A DNA stretch of 64,000 bases from Psychrobacter sp. Choline-02u-9 (lineage in GTDB: Bacteria; Pseudomonadota; Gammaproteobacteria; Pseudomonadales; Moraxellaceae), in assembly GCF_002836505.1 (NCBI RefSeq), contig NZ_PJBF01000059.1, positions 186,001 to 250,000 on the forward strand, read 5' to 3'. This document shows, piece after piece, positions 46,782-56,247 of the stretch (position 1 is the first letter of the stretch; every line of letters begins with the position of its first letter). The notes beneath the pieces were generated by a model, which had not been told where the DNA came from, did not search any database, and saw only the letters and a list, made by a program, of their open reading frames with translations. A program made the position numbers and the translations under genes.

Positions 46782-47363
46782 TTAGACGTATAAGTCATCG
46801 TCATCTGAATGCGATGAATTTGCAACATCATCAAGCCCTGACGTCACATCAGCATTTAGCTTAACTAAAAACTTTAGCTTCTGTGTCGCATCAATCGCTG
46901 TCTGCCAATCTTGATTTTGATAAGCGTTGCTAAAGCGTCCAGATTGATTTGCTAGACGCTCTGTAATTTGAGGATGTAATTGCTGCAAGGCTGCAAGATC
47001 TTTGTCTTCGATAGCATCATCTAGATCCATACGCATCTGCATCGCATCTTCTAGAAAGTCTAAATCTGCGATTGAATGCTCTATGTTTTGTGCTTGATCC
47101 GCCATGTCTAATAAATAACCAGCACGGCTATCAGGAGCGCTTAGTGTTTGATATGCTTGATTGATTAAAGCTGATGCTTTTTCAGACTGCAACTGTGCTT
47201 GAACCATATCGGTCTGATTTTTTGCAACATTATCAGGATGAAAGCGTTTCTGCAGCAATCGCAAACGTTGCTCTAGATTGCTTTGGTTGATTTCAAATTG
47301 TACAGGCTGCTCAAATAGGGCAAAGAAGTTATCAAACTGTGGTTCTGAAGTAATATCTGTCAT
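46782..47363 (-). CDS. hscB: HscB, J-domain co-chaperone
   Basis: 193 residues from ATG 47363, which has AAGG 9 bases upstream; the longer frame from 47402 adds 13 residues with a worse site. HscB brings IscU to HscA and stimulates its ATPase. The J-domain (about 1-75) has the HPDN motif in LQKRFHPDN, and the C-terminal three-helix IscU-binding domain is seen from about 85. The N-terminus (FDNFFALFEQPVQFEI) is typical. Confidence 0.92.
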   Translation of the reverse strand: MTDITSEPQFDNFFALFEQPVQFEINQSNLEQRLRLLQKRFHPDNVAKNQTDMVQAQLQSEKASALINQAYQTLSAPDSRAGYLLDMADQAQNIEHSIADLDFLEDAMQMRMDLDDAIEDKDLAALQQLHPQITERLANQSGRFSNAYQNQDWQTAIDATQKLKFLVKLNADVTSGLDDVANSSHSDDDDLYV

Positions 47364-47538
47364 AATCTGATGCCTTGCTTTTTTATTTATTTTTGAAGTC
47401 ATGACCTAGCTAAGAATATCTCAATCGCTTGCCTACTCAATTACATTAACCTTTCTTCATAGCGATAGCAGAGATACTGCACTGTTCTTATGAAAACTTG
47501 GCGAAGCATAAATCTATCAGTTTTCAGCCATTGAACCA

Positions 47539-47859
47539 TTAAACTGTGAAAGACTCACCGCAACCACATTCACCTTTTTGGTTAGGGTTGGTGAATTTAA
47601 AGCCTTCGTTTAAACCTTCTTTTTCGTAATCCATCAACAAGCCGTCTAAATATACGAGACTTTTAGGATCAATAAAGATGCTAACGCCGCGACTTTCATA
47701 GCGCGTGTCGTTTTCATCAGGGGTATCTACAAACTCTAAAACGTAAGCCAAGCCCGAGCAACCCGCCGTACGGATACCAACTCGAATGCCTTCGCCTTTG
47801 CCGCGATTGTCCAAAAAGTCTCGAACATGCTGAGCGGCGCGTTCTGTCATTTCAATCAT
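47539..47859 (-). CDS. iscA: IscA, A-type iron-sulfur carrier
   Basis: 106 residues from ATG 47859, placed 5 bases after GGGAG; the upstream ATG at 47871 overlaps that SD. The conserved Cys residues are C34 (TAGCSGLAY), C98 and C100 (CGCGESF). It carries clusters or iron from the ISC machinery to targets. A terminator-like hairpin lies between it and iscU. Confidence 0.94.
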   Translation of the reverse strand: MIEMTERAAQHVRDFLDNRGKGEGIRVGIRTAGCSGLAYVLEFVDTPDENDTRYESRGVSIFIDPKSLVYLDGLLMDYEKEGLNEGFKFTNPNQKGECGCGESFTV

Positions 47860-47959
47860 GCCAACTCCCATTGACTATTAATCATAAATATCAATAAAAA
47901 ATCTAGATAAACTGACAACCAAAATTACAAGATTGCCAAAAGTGTAGGCTTGCGACTAT

Positions 47960-48002
47960 TAGAAAACAAAAGGTGACAATTACATAAGTGTCATTGTCAC
48001 CT
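47960..48002 (-). terminator. Terminator-like hairpin between iscU and iscA
   Basis: Read on the minus strand, AGGTGACAAT pairs perfectly with ATTGTCACCT (arms 47993-48002 and 47971-47980; 12-base loop). It is followed by TTTGTTTTCT. This is the form of an intrinsic terminator placed inside the isc operon, 84 bases after the iscU stop. It could reduce expression of iscA-hscBA-fdx relative to iscRSU. Confidence 0.7.
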
Positions 48003-48085
48003 CTTTAGCGTCAGTAGCGATTGCAGATTGCTACTTTAGCGTTGCTAGTACAACGTAGCGCATACGCTAGCAGGCCTAGCCCAAT

Positions 48086-48496
48086 TTAGATCGCAGCTTC
48101 TTCTGTTGGAGCTGCTACGCCATGCTTACCTTTATAGTCGCTAATAGCGGCTTTAATGGCGTCTTCTGCAAGTACAGAGCAATGCACTTTTACTGGTGGT
48201 AATGCTAGCTCTTGAGCGATATCGTTGTTTTTAATTTCGCCAGCTTGATCCAAGCTCTTGCCTTTTAGCCACTCGGTAACGAGCGAGCTTGAAGCAATCG
48301 CTGAACCGCAGCCATAAGTCTTGAAACGTGCATCTTCGATAATACCATTATCGTCGACTTGGATTTGTAGACGCATTACATCGCCACATGCTGGGGCACC
48401 GACCATACCGGTACCAACGTTCTTGGCGTTTTTATCAAGATTACCAACGTTGCGTGGGTTTTCGTAATGATCAATAACTTGGTCACTATAGGCCAT
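48086..48496 (-). CDS. iscU: IscU, Fe-S cluster scaffold
   Basis: 136 residues. It builds [2Fe-2S] and [4Fe-4S] clusters. Cluster ligands are C37, C63 and C106, with D39. The HscA-binding LPPVK is at 99-103. ATG 48496 follows CTAGGAGAAAACCCC. Upstream, in the 152-base spacer after iscS, GATGAGTAGT (48518-48527) pairs with ACTACTCATC (48551-48560), so the iscU leader is structured. The protein has a slightly extended C-terminus (APTEEAAI). Confidence 0.96.
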   Translation of the reverse strand: MAYSDQVIDHYENPRNVGNLDKNAKNVGTGMVGAPACGDVMRLQIQVDDNGIIEDARFKTYGCGSAIASSSLVTEWLKGKSLDQAGEIKNNDIAQELALPPVKVHCSVLAEDAIKAAISDYKGKHGVAAPTEEAAI

Positions 48497-48648
48497 GGGG
48501 TTTTCTCCTAGTTAGATGATGAGTAGTCGTTTATCGACTTTAAATGTCTCACTACTCATCGATAATTGGGGTCAAACGCTTAATTTAATTGTCTGATCAA
48601 TTGTTTAATAAATATATTGCTAGCTATACTAAAAAGCCATATTAGAAA

Positions 48649-49875
48649 TTAGTGCTCAGCCCACTCGACTGAATTTAGATCAACACCTTCTTGATACATA
48701 TCCCAAAGTGGTGATAGGGCACGTAGTTTATCAACAGCTTCATGCATCTGTTTGATAACAGTATCGATATCTTCTTCAGTGGTATAACGGCCGAAGCTGA
48801 AACGGATTGAGCTATGTGCCAATTCATCTGGGCGACCGATTGCACGTAGTACATATGATGGCTCAAGCGTTGCTGACGTACAGGCTGAACCTGATGATAC
48901 CGCTAAGTCTTTAAGTGACATCATCAATGACTCGCCTTCAACGAAGTTAAAGCTGATGTTTACAATATTTGGTACGCTATTCTCAAGATCACCGTTTAAG
49001 TAAATCTCTTCGATATCTTGTAGGCCATCCCAAAGTTTTTGACGTAATTTGGCTGCATGTGCATGGTCAGCTTCATAGCTTTCATTAGCCAAAGCAAATG
49101 CTGCGCCTAGACCAACGATCTGATGCGTTGGTAGTGTACCTGAACGCATACCGCGCTCATGACCACCGCCGTGTTGCTCAGCTTTCAAGCGAATACGTGG
49201 CTTACGACGAACAAACAATGCGCCGATACCTTTAGGGCCGTATGCTTTATGACCTGAGAAGCTCATCAAATCAATTTTCATTTCTTCAAGATTTATTTTT
49301 ACTTTGCCAACAGACTGAGCGCCATCAACATGGAAAACTACGCCAGCTTCGCGAGTGATTTCACCAATCGCTGCAACATCAGTAATAGTACCAAGCTCAT
49401 TGTTCACCATCATAAGTGATACTAAAATCGTATCATCACGCAGTGCTTCTTTTACTTGCTCTGGCAGGATAAGACCTGTGCTTGGCTGTGGCTCAAGATA
49501 CGTAATCTCAAAACCTTCTTGCTCAAGCTCACGGCAGGTATCTAATACAGCTTTGTGCTCAATTTTACTGGTAATGATATGTTTGCCACGAGACTGATAA
49601 AAATGTGCCGCACCCTTAATGGCTAGGTTGTCAGACTCAGTCGCACCAGAAGTAAAGACGATTTCGCGTGGATCAGCGTTGATAACTTCAGCAACTTGAC
49701 CGCGAGCAGTTTCTACTGCTTCTTCCGCTTGCCAGCCGTAACCATGTGAACGTGAAGCTGGGTTACCAAAGACACCATCTACAGTCAAATACTCGCTCAT
49801 TTTAGCAGCTACTGATTTAGCAACTGGGGTAGTGGCGGCATAATCTAAGTATATAAGGTTGTTATGTTGGCTCAT
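48649..49875 (-). CDS. iscS: IscS cysteine desulfurase
   Basis: 408 residues. It is a PLP enzyme that takes sulfur from cysteine for Fe-S clusters, tRNA thiolation and cofactors. The PLP Lys is in [16 protein letters not shown], the mobile persulfide Cys is in [19 protein letters not shown], and YLDYAATTP is at the N-terminus. The start ATG overlaps the iscR stop by 4 bases (ATGA type), giving translational coupling. Confidence 0.97.
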   Translation of the reverse strand: MSQHNNLIYLDYAATTPVAKSVAAKMSEYLTVDGVFGNPASRSHGYGWQAEEAVETARGQVAEVINADPREIVFTSGATESDNLAIKGAAHFYQSRGKHIITSKIEHKAVLDTCRELEQEGFEITYLEPQPSTGLILPEQVKEALRDDTILVSLMMVNNELGTITDVAAIGEITREAGVVFHVDGAQSVGKVKINLEEMKIDLMSFSGHKAYGPKGIGALFVRRKPRIRLKAEQHGGGHERGMRSGTLPTHQIVGLGAAFALANESYEADHAHAAKLRQKLWDGLQDIEEIYLNGDLENSVPNIVNISFNFVEGESLMMSLKDLAVSSGSACTSATLEPSYVLRAIGRPDELAHSSIRFSFGRYTTEEDIDTVIKQMHEAVDKLRALSPLWDMYQEGVDLNSVEWAEH

Positions 49876-50381
49876 GCTGGGTTTGCCTCGCTGTTCGATA
49901 GAGTAATAGTATTAATGTCTTTTATGGAAATATCTTTTGTAGAGGTGTGCTGACGCTCTGAGACTGACTGCACGTTTTCCATGTCTAATAATTGCGCTAA
50001 TGTTATATTTTTCAAGTACTGTTCGATATGATTCGACAGTGCACACCACAGATCGTGAGTTAGGCACATTGTACCACCTTGACAGTCACCGCGTCCTTCA
50101 CACTGCATCGCGTTTACTGACTCATCAACCGCAGATATGATGCTCATCACATCTATCTCATTCAATGGTTTAGCTAGGTGGTAACCACCTGCAGCACCGC
50201 GAATACTCGTGACAAGGCCGCGTTTGCGGAGCTTAGAAAATAACTGTTCAAGATACGAAATTGAAATCGATTGCCGTTTGGCGATATCGGATAACGATAC
50301 AGCACTGTCTTGTTGGCTGGTCTGTAATGCCAAATCTAATAATGCGGTAACAGCGTATCTGCCCCGAGTAGTCAAACGCAT
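49872..50381 (-). CDS. iscR: IscR, Fe-S-sensing Rrf2-type regulator
   Basis: 169 residues. The winged-helix N-terminus ([19 protein letters not shown]) is that of Rrf2 proteins. Cluster ligands C94, C100, C106 and H109 keep the E. coli spacing (C92, C98, C104, H107). With a cluster bound it represses its own operon. ATG 50381 follows GGAGATAACAC. The C-terminal ~50 residues are a polar tail. It is the first gene of the operon, followed by iscS with overlap. Confidence 0.96.
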   Translation of the reverse strand: MRLTTRGRYAVTALLDLALQTSQQDSAVSLSDIAKRQSISISYLEQLFSKLRKRGLVTSIRGAAGGYHLAKPLNEIDVMSIISAVDESVNAMQCEGRGDCQGGTMCLTHDLWCALSNHIEQYLKNITLAQLLDMENVQSVSERQHTSTKDISIKDINTITLSNSEANPA

Positions 50382-50548
50382 GTGTTATCTCCAAACTTGA
50401 TGTCATTTATGTTTAACAACGATCTTAGCCAAAAGTCTTAATAAGTACTCATAAGATAAAAAGAGCAACCGATCATACGTCAGCTAAGTTTTGTCTTATC
50501 GTTATTGAACAACAGATGATTAACCCGATGTGTGCAACGATTAAGGTA

Positions 50549-50582
50549 ATTATACTTAATCCCGAGTAATTTAGTCAAGATT
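50549..50582 (-). promoter_or_regulatory. isc operon promoter with type-1 IscR box
   Basis: On the minus strand TTGACT (50578-50573) and TATAAT (50554-50549) are 18 bases apart. The -35 is embedded in ATCTTGACTAAATTACTCGG and the following GATT, which strongly resembles the E. coli type-1 IscR site (TTGACT-n-ACTCGGGTAT). Binding of [2Fe-2S]-IscR here would block polymerase. The transcript would have a leader of about 160 bases. Confidence 0.8.
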
Positions 50583-50710
50583 AAAGTGTGGTTCAATGGT
50601 TAATCAAGCTTATTGCTGTAATTGATAAAAACAATGATGTTTAGAAGAGATATATGAATGAGACATAAGTAGTTTAATTCGTTTGCTACAAATATATTTG
50701 ACGAAGTAAA

Positions 50711-50753
50711 AAATAAGCGTTCAATATCTGTAGGAGACATTGAACGCTTATTT
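50711..50753 (-). terminator. Terminator of the SCP2-like gene
   Basis: A 15-bp perfect stem, AAATAAGCGTTCAAT (50711-50725) with ATTGAACGCTTATTT (50739-50753), with a 13-base loop. The minus strand continues with TTTTTTACTT. It lies 24 bases after the 50777 stop. Confidence 0.85.
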
Positions 50754-50776
50754 ATAGGTAATTCAGCGAACCAAAA

Positions 50777-51421
50777 CTAATTCATCAATAGTGCGATGAT
50801 TGAGCCGATCATAATGACAAGCGCGACAACAGTGACAATCATCAACGTCTTTTGCTTGCTCTGAAGCTCTCTCACGGTTGTTTCGAGTTCACGGTTTTTA
50901 ATGGTCAAGGTATTAATCTGTGTTTGCTGCTCTTTAATACGAAGTTTGTAGTTGTTCTTTTTTTCTTCCAAATCAGCTTCTGTAGGTTTGGTTTTGGCTT
51001 TACCACCTTTTATCTTTTTAATCAGCCCCTGAATCAAGCTGCCAAGCCCAAGTTGCATAATAAACTGTTTAACCAGTTGTACTTGAATCGACTCACCGCG
51101 CATCTGTAGCTTTTCAGTGGTTTCGCTATCATGAGTGGTGATGGCGTTGATAATTTGAATGCTGTAGGCATTGATAACCACGTCAGGCTCACTACGACCA
51201 ATCGGCAGTTGCGCATCTAGTAACACGCCTTTGGTACTAAAGGTGGCAAATACTTCTACATGCGGTAAATACAGGCGAAGCGCCACCACGGTGCCTTGCT
51301 TGGCGAGCGGATAAGCGGCCTTACGCAGTTCAGGATCCAAACGTAACAGTAATGTCAGCGCCGACTCGATAAATACTAAAATGATATTAAGAAAAGAGTG
51401 AGACAACGTAGAACGCTTCAT
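50777..51421 (-). CDS. SCP2/UbiJ-like protein with coiled coil and C-terminal membrane anchor
   Basis: 214 residues from ATG 51421; the longer frame begins at TTG 51448. Residues about 20-115 resemble the SCP2 sterol-carrier/UbiJ fold (RLYLPHVEVFATFSTKGVLL, then a VVINAYSIQIINAI-type strand-helix and MRGESIQVQLVKQF). A Lys-rich linker and a coiled coil (about 150-188) follow, and the protein ends with a hydrophobic tail MIVTVVALVIMIGSIIALLM. UbiJ is a lipid-binding partner in ubiquinone synthesis and also ends in a coiled coil, but normally has no membrane tail. The function here is therefore uncertain: lipid binding at the membrane, perhaps a UbiJ paralogue. Confidence 0.65.
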   Translation of the reverse strand: MKRSTLSHSFLNIILVFIESALTLLLRLDPELRKAAYPLAKQGTVVALRLYLPHVEVFATFSTKGVLLDAQLPIGRSEPDVVINAYSIQIINAITTHDSETTEKLQMRGESIQVQLVKQFIMQLGLGSLIQGLIKKIKGGKAKTKPTEADLEEKKNNYKLRIKEQQTQINTLTIKNRELETTVRELQSKQKTLMIVTVVALVIMIGSIIALLMN

Positions 51422-51652
51422 GTAAGTAATCCGTTTTTTATTTAGCAAGTTTTAGATATTGAGCAAACAGAAGTCTGTATTTGCCCAAGACTTGCAGTGA
51501 TATTTTGCTTATAGTAACGTCTTTATAATAAAAAGTAACGCTAGTTTCTGTAGTGGCTAAACTATTACATTACAATTTAGCAGTCAATAAAGACACTTTT
51601 ATTTATGACCAGCAATATACAAACTTAATGCATAGCAATGTACAGACGGCAA

Positions 51653-51668
51653 TTGACAAATCTGTCAA
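51653..51668. promoter_or_regulatory. Palindromic operator-like site upstream of hupB
   Basis: TTGACA, 4 bases (AATC), TGTCAA: a perfect 6-bp dyad. The left half is also a consensus -35, and GAAAAT (51675-51680) sits 16 bases after it. It lies in the 524-base gap between the divergent SCP2-like and hupB genes, 277 bases before hupB. The binding protein is unknown. Confidence 0.45.
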
Positions 51669-51793
51669 AGCGTAGAAAATAGGAAAGCCAATCGTCTCAG
51701 TTATGCAGAGCCACTTATATATAAATTCCTAACGCTTTGCGTAACATTAGGTGTCAAATACGTAGTGTAGAGCACAAAAATATGTAAAATCGC

Positions 51794-51822
51794 TTGCGCT
51801 CCTTATGCTGCCTTGATATAAA
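51794..51822 (+). promoter_or_regulatory. Candidate hupB promoter
   Basis: TTGCGC (51794-51799) and TATAAA (51817-51822) have the ideal 17-base spacing. The predicted leader to hupB is about 115 bases. The rest of 51422-51945 shows no gene. Confidence 0.5.
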
Positions 51823-51945
51823 GACGATAACAAAGAAGAACCTGTTAATGCGCCAGTTAGGTAGTTTTTATTGCGTAAGCACCATGAGAGCGTTACAATA
51901 CTTGGCGTGAGCATTTATTACCCCCTTAAACTTGAAGGAAATTTT

Positions 51946-52218
51946 ATGAATAAGTCAGAATTAATTGATAGCATCGCAGACAAAAGTGGTCTAAATAAAA
52001 CCCAAGCTGGTGATGCACTAAACGCTGTTATGGAAAGTGTTGGTGAAGCGCTAGAAGCTGGCGATAGCATCTCATTAGTTGGCTTTGGTACTTTCAGTGT
52101 AAAAGATCGCAAAGCACGCACTGGTCGCAACCCTAAGACTGGTGAAGAGCTAAGCATTCCAGCAAGCAAAGTACCAAGCTTCAAAGCTGGTAAAAACTTA
52201 AAAGAGCGCTTGAACTAA
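51946..52218 (+). CDS. hupB: DNA-binding protein HU
   Basis: 90 residues from ATG 51946, preceded by GAAGGAAATTTT. The longer frame to 51871 adds 25 residues never seen in HU. It is a nucleoid-structuring, non-specific DNA-binding homodimer. [20 protein letters not shown] and [20 protein letters not shown] are diagnostic. ppiD lies downstream, as hupB-ppiD in E. coli, which supports calling it hupB. A terminator follows at 52288. Confidence 0.95.
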   Translation: MNKSELIDSIADKSGLNKTQAGDALNAVMESVGEALEAGDSISLVGFGTFSVKDRKARTGRNPKTGEELSIPASKVPSFKAGKNLKERLN

Positions 52219-52287
52219 GCCGGTTTTTTAAGCGTAAAATGATAGTCGGTGGTCTATAGCTGAAGTAATGAGCTAGCCATCGAAGAG

Positions 52288-52315
52288 AGCACCTAATATT
52301 TAGGTGCTTTTTTTA
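52288..52315 (+). terminator. Intrinsic terminator after hupB
   Basis: AGCACCTAA (52288-52296), a 3-base loop, TTAGGTGCT (52300-52308) and seven T. The rest of 52219-52569 is AT-rich and must contain the ppiD promoter; nothing else is recognised. Confidence 0.9.
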
Positions 52316-52569
52316 TCGCTATAGTTTGTATCATGCGTCGTGAATATTTTGAGTCTGCATGAAAAATCACGTATCATAGGGCGCGCGATAGGTGTGTCAT
52401 TTAAGTCAGATTTCTTTAGTAAATTTTGTTTTTTACTATAAAATGCATACGCTCTTACTCTTACCATTGCTAGCTTAAATAGTACTGATATTGACAGGTT
52501 GCACTCAACAGCTCCTAACAGTATTACAATGGTTTTTCATCAATATAGGTTAATAAAGCAGAGATAACT

Positions 52570-54444
52570 ATGGATAAATTGCGCGATTTCTTAAAAAGCT
52601 GGCCAGGTCGCATTTTATTGATTTTATGCCTATCGCCGCTCGCTCTCTTGGGTGTCGAAAGCTATTTTGGCGGCAACGTCGATCCCAACCAGATTGCGCA
52701 GGTAGGTGAGGCAAGCGTAGGACTGTCCGAGTATCAAACTGCTGTTAATAGCCGTCGTTCTGAAGTGCTAGAGCAAGTTGAAGATGCCAGCCTATTGAAT
52801 GAAGATGTGCTTCATGAGCAAGTATTAAAAGGTCTAATCGACCGTACGTTGTTAGAGCAGCAAGCAGGCAAGCTTGGTATGACAGTGTCTGACGACACGA
52901 TCAATCGTCTGCTGCGTCAAGAAGAAATATTCCAAGATGCAGAGGGTAACTTTTCAAACGATCAGTTCTCAAACTTCTTGCGTCAGCGCGGCATGACCAA
53001 AAACCAGCTATTTGCAGAATTTCGCAATCAGTTAAGCTTGGATCAATTAAATGCCAGTATCGTTGGTACGGCCGTTTATCCTATGCAAGCGGTCAGTCAA
53101 TTGATTGATTTGCAACTTGAGTCGCGCAACGTTTGGGTACACCGCTTTAATTGGCAAGATTATGCTGATAAGGTTAAGCTTAGCAAAGCCGACATTCAAT
53201 CATATTATGATGCCAACAAAGACACATTGAAAAGTGCAGCGATGGTTGACTTGGCTTATATCCAGCTCAGCCCGCAAACTATCAAGGTTGATGAAGTAAC
53301 AGCAGAAGAGTTGCAGCAGCAGTATGAAGCATATAAGCAGAGCATTTCGGCTACTGATGAGCGTAAAGTCAGTCAGATACTGTTTACTGGTAAAGATGCC
53401 AAGACAAGAGCCGATAAAGTGAAAGCACGTCTGAATAAAGGTGAAGCGTTTGCTGCGCTTGCTAAAGCAGAGTCGGACGATCCATCAGGTGAAACAGGTG
53501 GTGATATCGGACGCTTTAATCCGTCAGTGTTTGGCAGTGATGCAGATACTGTACAAGAGGCACTAGAAGGGTTGAGCGTTGGTGATGTGACTGCGCCTAT
53601 CAAAACCAGCTTTGGTTATCAGATATTTACGGTTACTGAAGACAATGGCAAAAAAATTCCAAGCCTAGACAGTATGCGTGATGAGCTGACTGCGAAAGCA
53701 AAAGAGTATAAACGTCAGGAAATCTATGCTGATAAAGTAACGTCAATCAATGATTTGGCGGCAGATGGCTTCAGTATCGAAGATATCGCACAGCAAGAAA
53801 ACGTCAGTTTAAAGCGTATCAAAGATTATCGTAAAGTGAACAACAAATCAGCACTGCCGCAACCAGCTGTGGTTAAACAGGCATTTGATGAGTTTACTAT
53901 TCAAGATCAGGCGGTAACGGCAGGCGTAGAAGTTGGTAACGGTACCGTATGGTTACAGCCAAGCAATTATCGTCCTACTAAGACGCTTGCTCTAGCAAAT
54001 GCAACCCCAAGAATCACTCAAATACTCCGTCAGCAGAAAGCGACAGCATTAGCTTTAAAAGATGCTAAAGCATTGGCTGCTGGTATCAAGACACCAGCTG
54101 ATATCAGTAAGCAGTCGGTTAGTTTCCAAGCACTGGGTGAGATTAACCGTCAAACGACACAGTTAACAGACAAAGAGCGTGGATTGGCATTTAGTCAGCA
54201 AGCCGCTGATAACGGTGTTGTCGCGATCGCTAGTGAGACTGAGATGGGTGCAACGCTACTGGTTGGAGACCGTATTAAAACTGAGCAGCAGTCGCCACTG
54301 TCTGATATGCAAAGAGCGCAAACAGCCAGTATTATCCGTGACAATTTAGGCCAAGACCAGTTGCAAGACTATTTGGACTATCTACGTATGGTATATACGG
54401 TTGAGATTAATGAAAGCAACATGGCAAATGCGCAAGGACGCTAA
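52570..54444 (+). CDS. ppiD: PpiD periplasmic chaperone, parvulin-fold
   Basis: 624 residues. It is an inner-membrane-anchored chaperone that meets proteins leaving the Sec translocon. One membrane anchor is at about 13-30 (GRILLILCLSPLALLGVESY). A SurA-like N-domain follows (about 35-250), and a parvulin domain lies at about 262-360 (RKVSQILF, AKAESDDPSGETGGDIGRF, VGDVTAPIKTSFGYQIF). The C-terminal half is helical. In E. coli the single parvulin domain of PpiD is inactive. hupB lies upstream, the classical order. ATG 52570 follows GAGATAACT. Confidence 0.93.
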   Translation: MDKLRDFLKSWPGRILLILCLSPLALLGVESYFGGNVDPNQIAQVGEASVGLSEYQTAVNSRRSEVLEQVEDASLLNEDVLHEQVLKGLIDRTLLEQQAGKLGMTVSDDTINRLLRQEEIFQDAEGNFSNDQFSNFLRQRGMTKNQLFAEFRNQLSLDQLNASIVGTAVYPMQAVSQLIDLQLESRNVWVHRFNWQDYADKVKLSKADIQSYYDANKDTLKSAAMVDLAYIQLSPQTIKVDEVTAEELQQQYEAYKQSISATDERKVSQILFTGKDAKTRADKVKARLNKGEAFAALAKAESDDPSGETGGDIGRFNPSVFGSDADTVQEALEGLSVGDVTAPIKTSFGYQIFTVTEDNGKKIPSLDSMRDELTAKAKEYKRQEIYADKVTSINDLAADGFSIEDIAQQENVSLKRIKDYRKVNNKSALPQPAVVKQAFDEFTIQDQAVTAGVEVGNGTVWLQPSNYRPTKTLALANATPRITQILRQQKATALALKDAKALAAGIKTPADISKQSVSFQALGEINRQTTQLTDKERGLAFSQQAADNGVVAIASETEMGATLLVGDRIKTEQQSPLSDMQRAQTASIIRDNLGQDQLQDYLDYLRMVYTVEINESNMANAQGR

Positions 54445-54474
54445 GTATTTGCTAGTTCGTTATTCTTAGCTATT

Positions 54475-54514
54475 AAAAAAGCCACTGTATCGATTGATGC
54501 AGTGGCTTTTTTTT
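54475..54514. terminator. Terminator between ppiD and purH (convergent)
   Basis: AAAAAAGCCACTG (54475-54487) pairs with CAGTGGCTTTTTT (54500-54512), with a 12-base loop and T and A runs on the respective strands. Confidence 0.88.
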
Positions 54515-54625
54515 GGGTGATGCTTTAACGATAATTATCACGAATACTATAGAAGCTGAAAATTAGTCGCAGTAATAAATACAATTGCTACGACTAATCC
54601 TAGTCTTAAACTAATAGGTGATTGT

Positions 54626-56206
54626 TTAATGGCGGAAATGGCGCATGCCAGTAAATACCATCGCGATACCATGCTCATTAGCAGCAGCAATGGTCTCGTC
54701 ATCACGCATAGAGCCACCTGGCTGAATGATAGCAGAGATACCTACTTCAGCAGCATTGTCGATGCCATCACGGAAAGGGAAGAACGCATCTGATGCCATA
54801 ACAGCACCTTCAGTTGCTAGTCCAGCATGTTCTGCTTTGATAGCAGCAATACGTGCTGAGTTAACGCGGCTCATTTGGCCTGCGCCAACACCGATAGTAC
54901 GTTGGCCTTTTGCGTAGACAATGGCATTAGATTTGACGTATTTTGCCACGTTCCAGCTGAACAGTAGATCTGCCACTTGCGCTTCAGTTGGTTGTACATC
55001 AGTGACGATTTTTAGGTCGTTAGCAGTGATTAAGCCTAGATCTTGCTCTTGTACCAGTAGGCCACCGTTGACACGCTTATAGTCAAGTTGGATATCGCGC
55101 TGATCTGGTGCTGGTAGCTCGCCGCATACCAAGACACGTACGTTTTTCTTAGTGGCTGTCGCTTCAAGTACACCGTCTTCGATACTAGGTGCAATGATTA
55201 CTTCTACGAACTGATTGTCGATAATGGCTTTTGCCGCAGCAAGCGTCAACGGACGGTTGAATGCGATGATACCGCCGAAAGACGATTCAGGATCGGTGCT
55301 AAAAGCAGTACGATAAGCCGCTACTTGGTCATTATCAACCGCGACACCGCAAGGGTTGGCATGCTTAACGATAACGCAAGCAGGCGCGCTGAAAGCTTTA
55401 ACGCACTCAAGCGCAGCATCGGTATCAGCGATGTTGTTATAAGATAGCGCTTTGCCTTGTAACTGCTTAGCCGTTGCGATTGAAGCTTGTTTGCTTTTCA
55501 AAGGCTGGTTTTCAGTATAGAAAGCCGCGTTTTGATGCGGGTTTTCACCATAGCGTAGGTCTTGTGCTTTTTCAAGCTGTACATTGAATGTACGCGGGAA
55601 GTTTTCTGGCTCTTGAGTTTCGTTGACACGGCTACCTAAGAAGTTTGCAATCATACCGTCGTACTGTGCCGTATGCTCAAACGCCTTTACTGCCAAATCA
55701 TAACGTAAAGCAGTCGTCAGTTCGGTGCCACCGTCTAAGGCATTAAGTACACGGTCATAATCAGCTGGATCAGTGACGATACCTACATGTGCGTGGTTTT
55801 TCGCTGCTGAACGTACCATGGTAGGGCCACCAATATCGATGTTTTCGATAGCGTCGTTCATAGTCACGTCAGCACGTGCGATCGTTTCAGCAAATGGATA
55901 TAAGTTCACGACGACCAAGTCGATACGTTCGATCGCATGATCACTCATTACTGCATCATCTGTACCACGGCGTCCTAGAATGCCACCGTGAATCTTAGGA
56001 TGTAGCGTTTTAACACGGCCATCCATCATTTCAGGAAAGCCTGTGTAATCTGATACTTCAGTCACGGCGACATTGTTTTCTGTGAGCAGACGATAAGTAC
56101 CGCCAGTAGATAATAAACCAAAACCTGCTTTGAGAAGGCCTTGAGCAAACTCGACGATATTAGACTTATCGGAGACCGATAGTAGGGCAAGTGGGGTTGT
56201 ACTCAT
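54626..56206 (-). CDS. purH: Bifunctional AICAR transformylase / IMP cyclohydrolase
   Basis: 526 residues from ATG 56206, with GGA 9 bases upstream; the longer frame starts at TTG 56263 and overlaps a hairpin. It performs the last two steps of IMP synthesis. The N-terminal cyclohydrolase (MGS-like) domain shows [19 protein letters not shown] and [19 protein letters not shown]. The transformylase domain shows [24 protein letters not shown] and [12 protein letters not shown]. purD does not follow on this strand. The leader contains a terminator-like hairpin. Confidence 0.96.
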   Translation of the reverse strand: MSTTPLALLSVSDKSNIVEFAQGLLKAGFGLLSTGGTYRLLTENNVAVTEVSDYTGFPEMMDGRVKTLHPKIHGGILGRRGTDDAVMSDHAIERIDLVVVNLYPFAETIARADVTMNDAIENIDIGGPTMVRSAAKNHAHVGIVTDPADYDRVLNALDGGTELTTALRYDLAVKAFEHTAQYDGMIANFLGSRVNETQEPENFPRTFNVQLEKAQDLRYGENPHQNAAFYTENQPLKSKQASIATAKQLQGKALSYNNIADTDAALECVKAFSAPACVIVKHANPCGVAVDNDQVAAYRTAFSTDPESSFGGIIAFNRPLTLAAAKAIIDNQFVEVIIAPSIEDGVLEATATKKNVRVLVCGELPAPDQRDIQLDYKRVNGGLLVQEQDLGLITANDLKIVTDVQPTEAQVADLLFSWNVAKYVKSNAIVYAKGQRTIGVGAGQMSRVNSARIAAIKAEHAGLATEGAVMASDAFFPFRDGIDNAAEVGISAIIQPGGSMRDDETIAAANEHGIAMVFTGMRHFRH

Positions 56207-56220
56207 AAGAAATTTTCCAT

Positions 56221-56247
56221 AAAAAAAGCCTGACGTAAACGTCTGGC
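56221..56247 (-). terminator. Terminator-like hairpin in the purH leader
   Basis: Read on the minus strand: GCCAGACG, TTTA, CGTCAGGC (7 of 8 pairs; 56247-56228), then seven T (56227-56221). Only 14 bases then remain to the purH ATG. It may end fis transcription, but no promoter fits between it and purH, so purH expression must pass through it. Confidence 0.7.

Noticed and set aside
51871-51945. 25-residue N-terminal extension of HU
   Set aside because: A strong GAAGGA ribosome site before ATG 51946 and the fixed 90-residue length of HU make the longer frame fortuitous.
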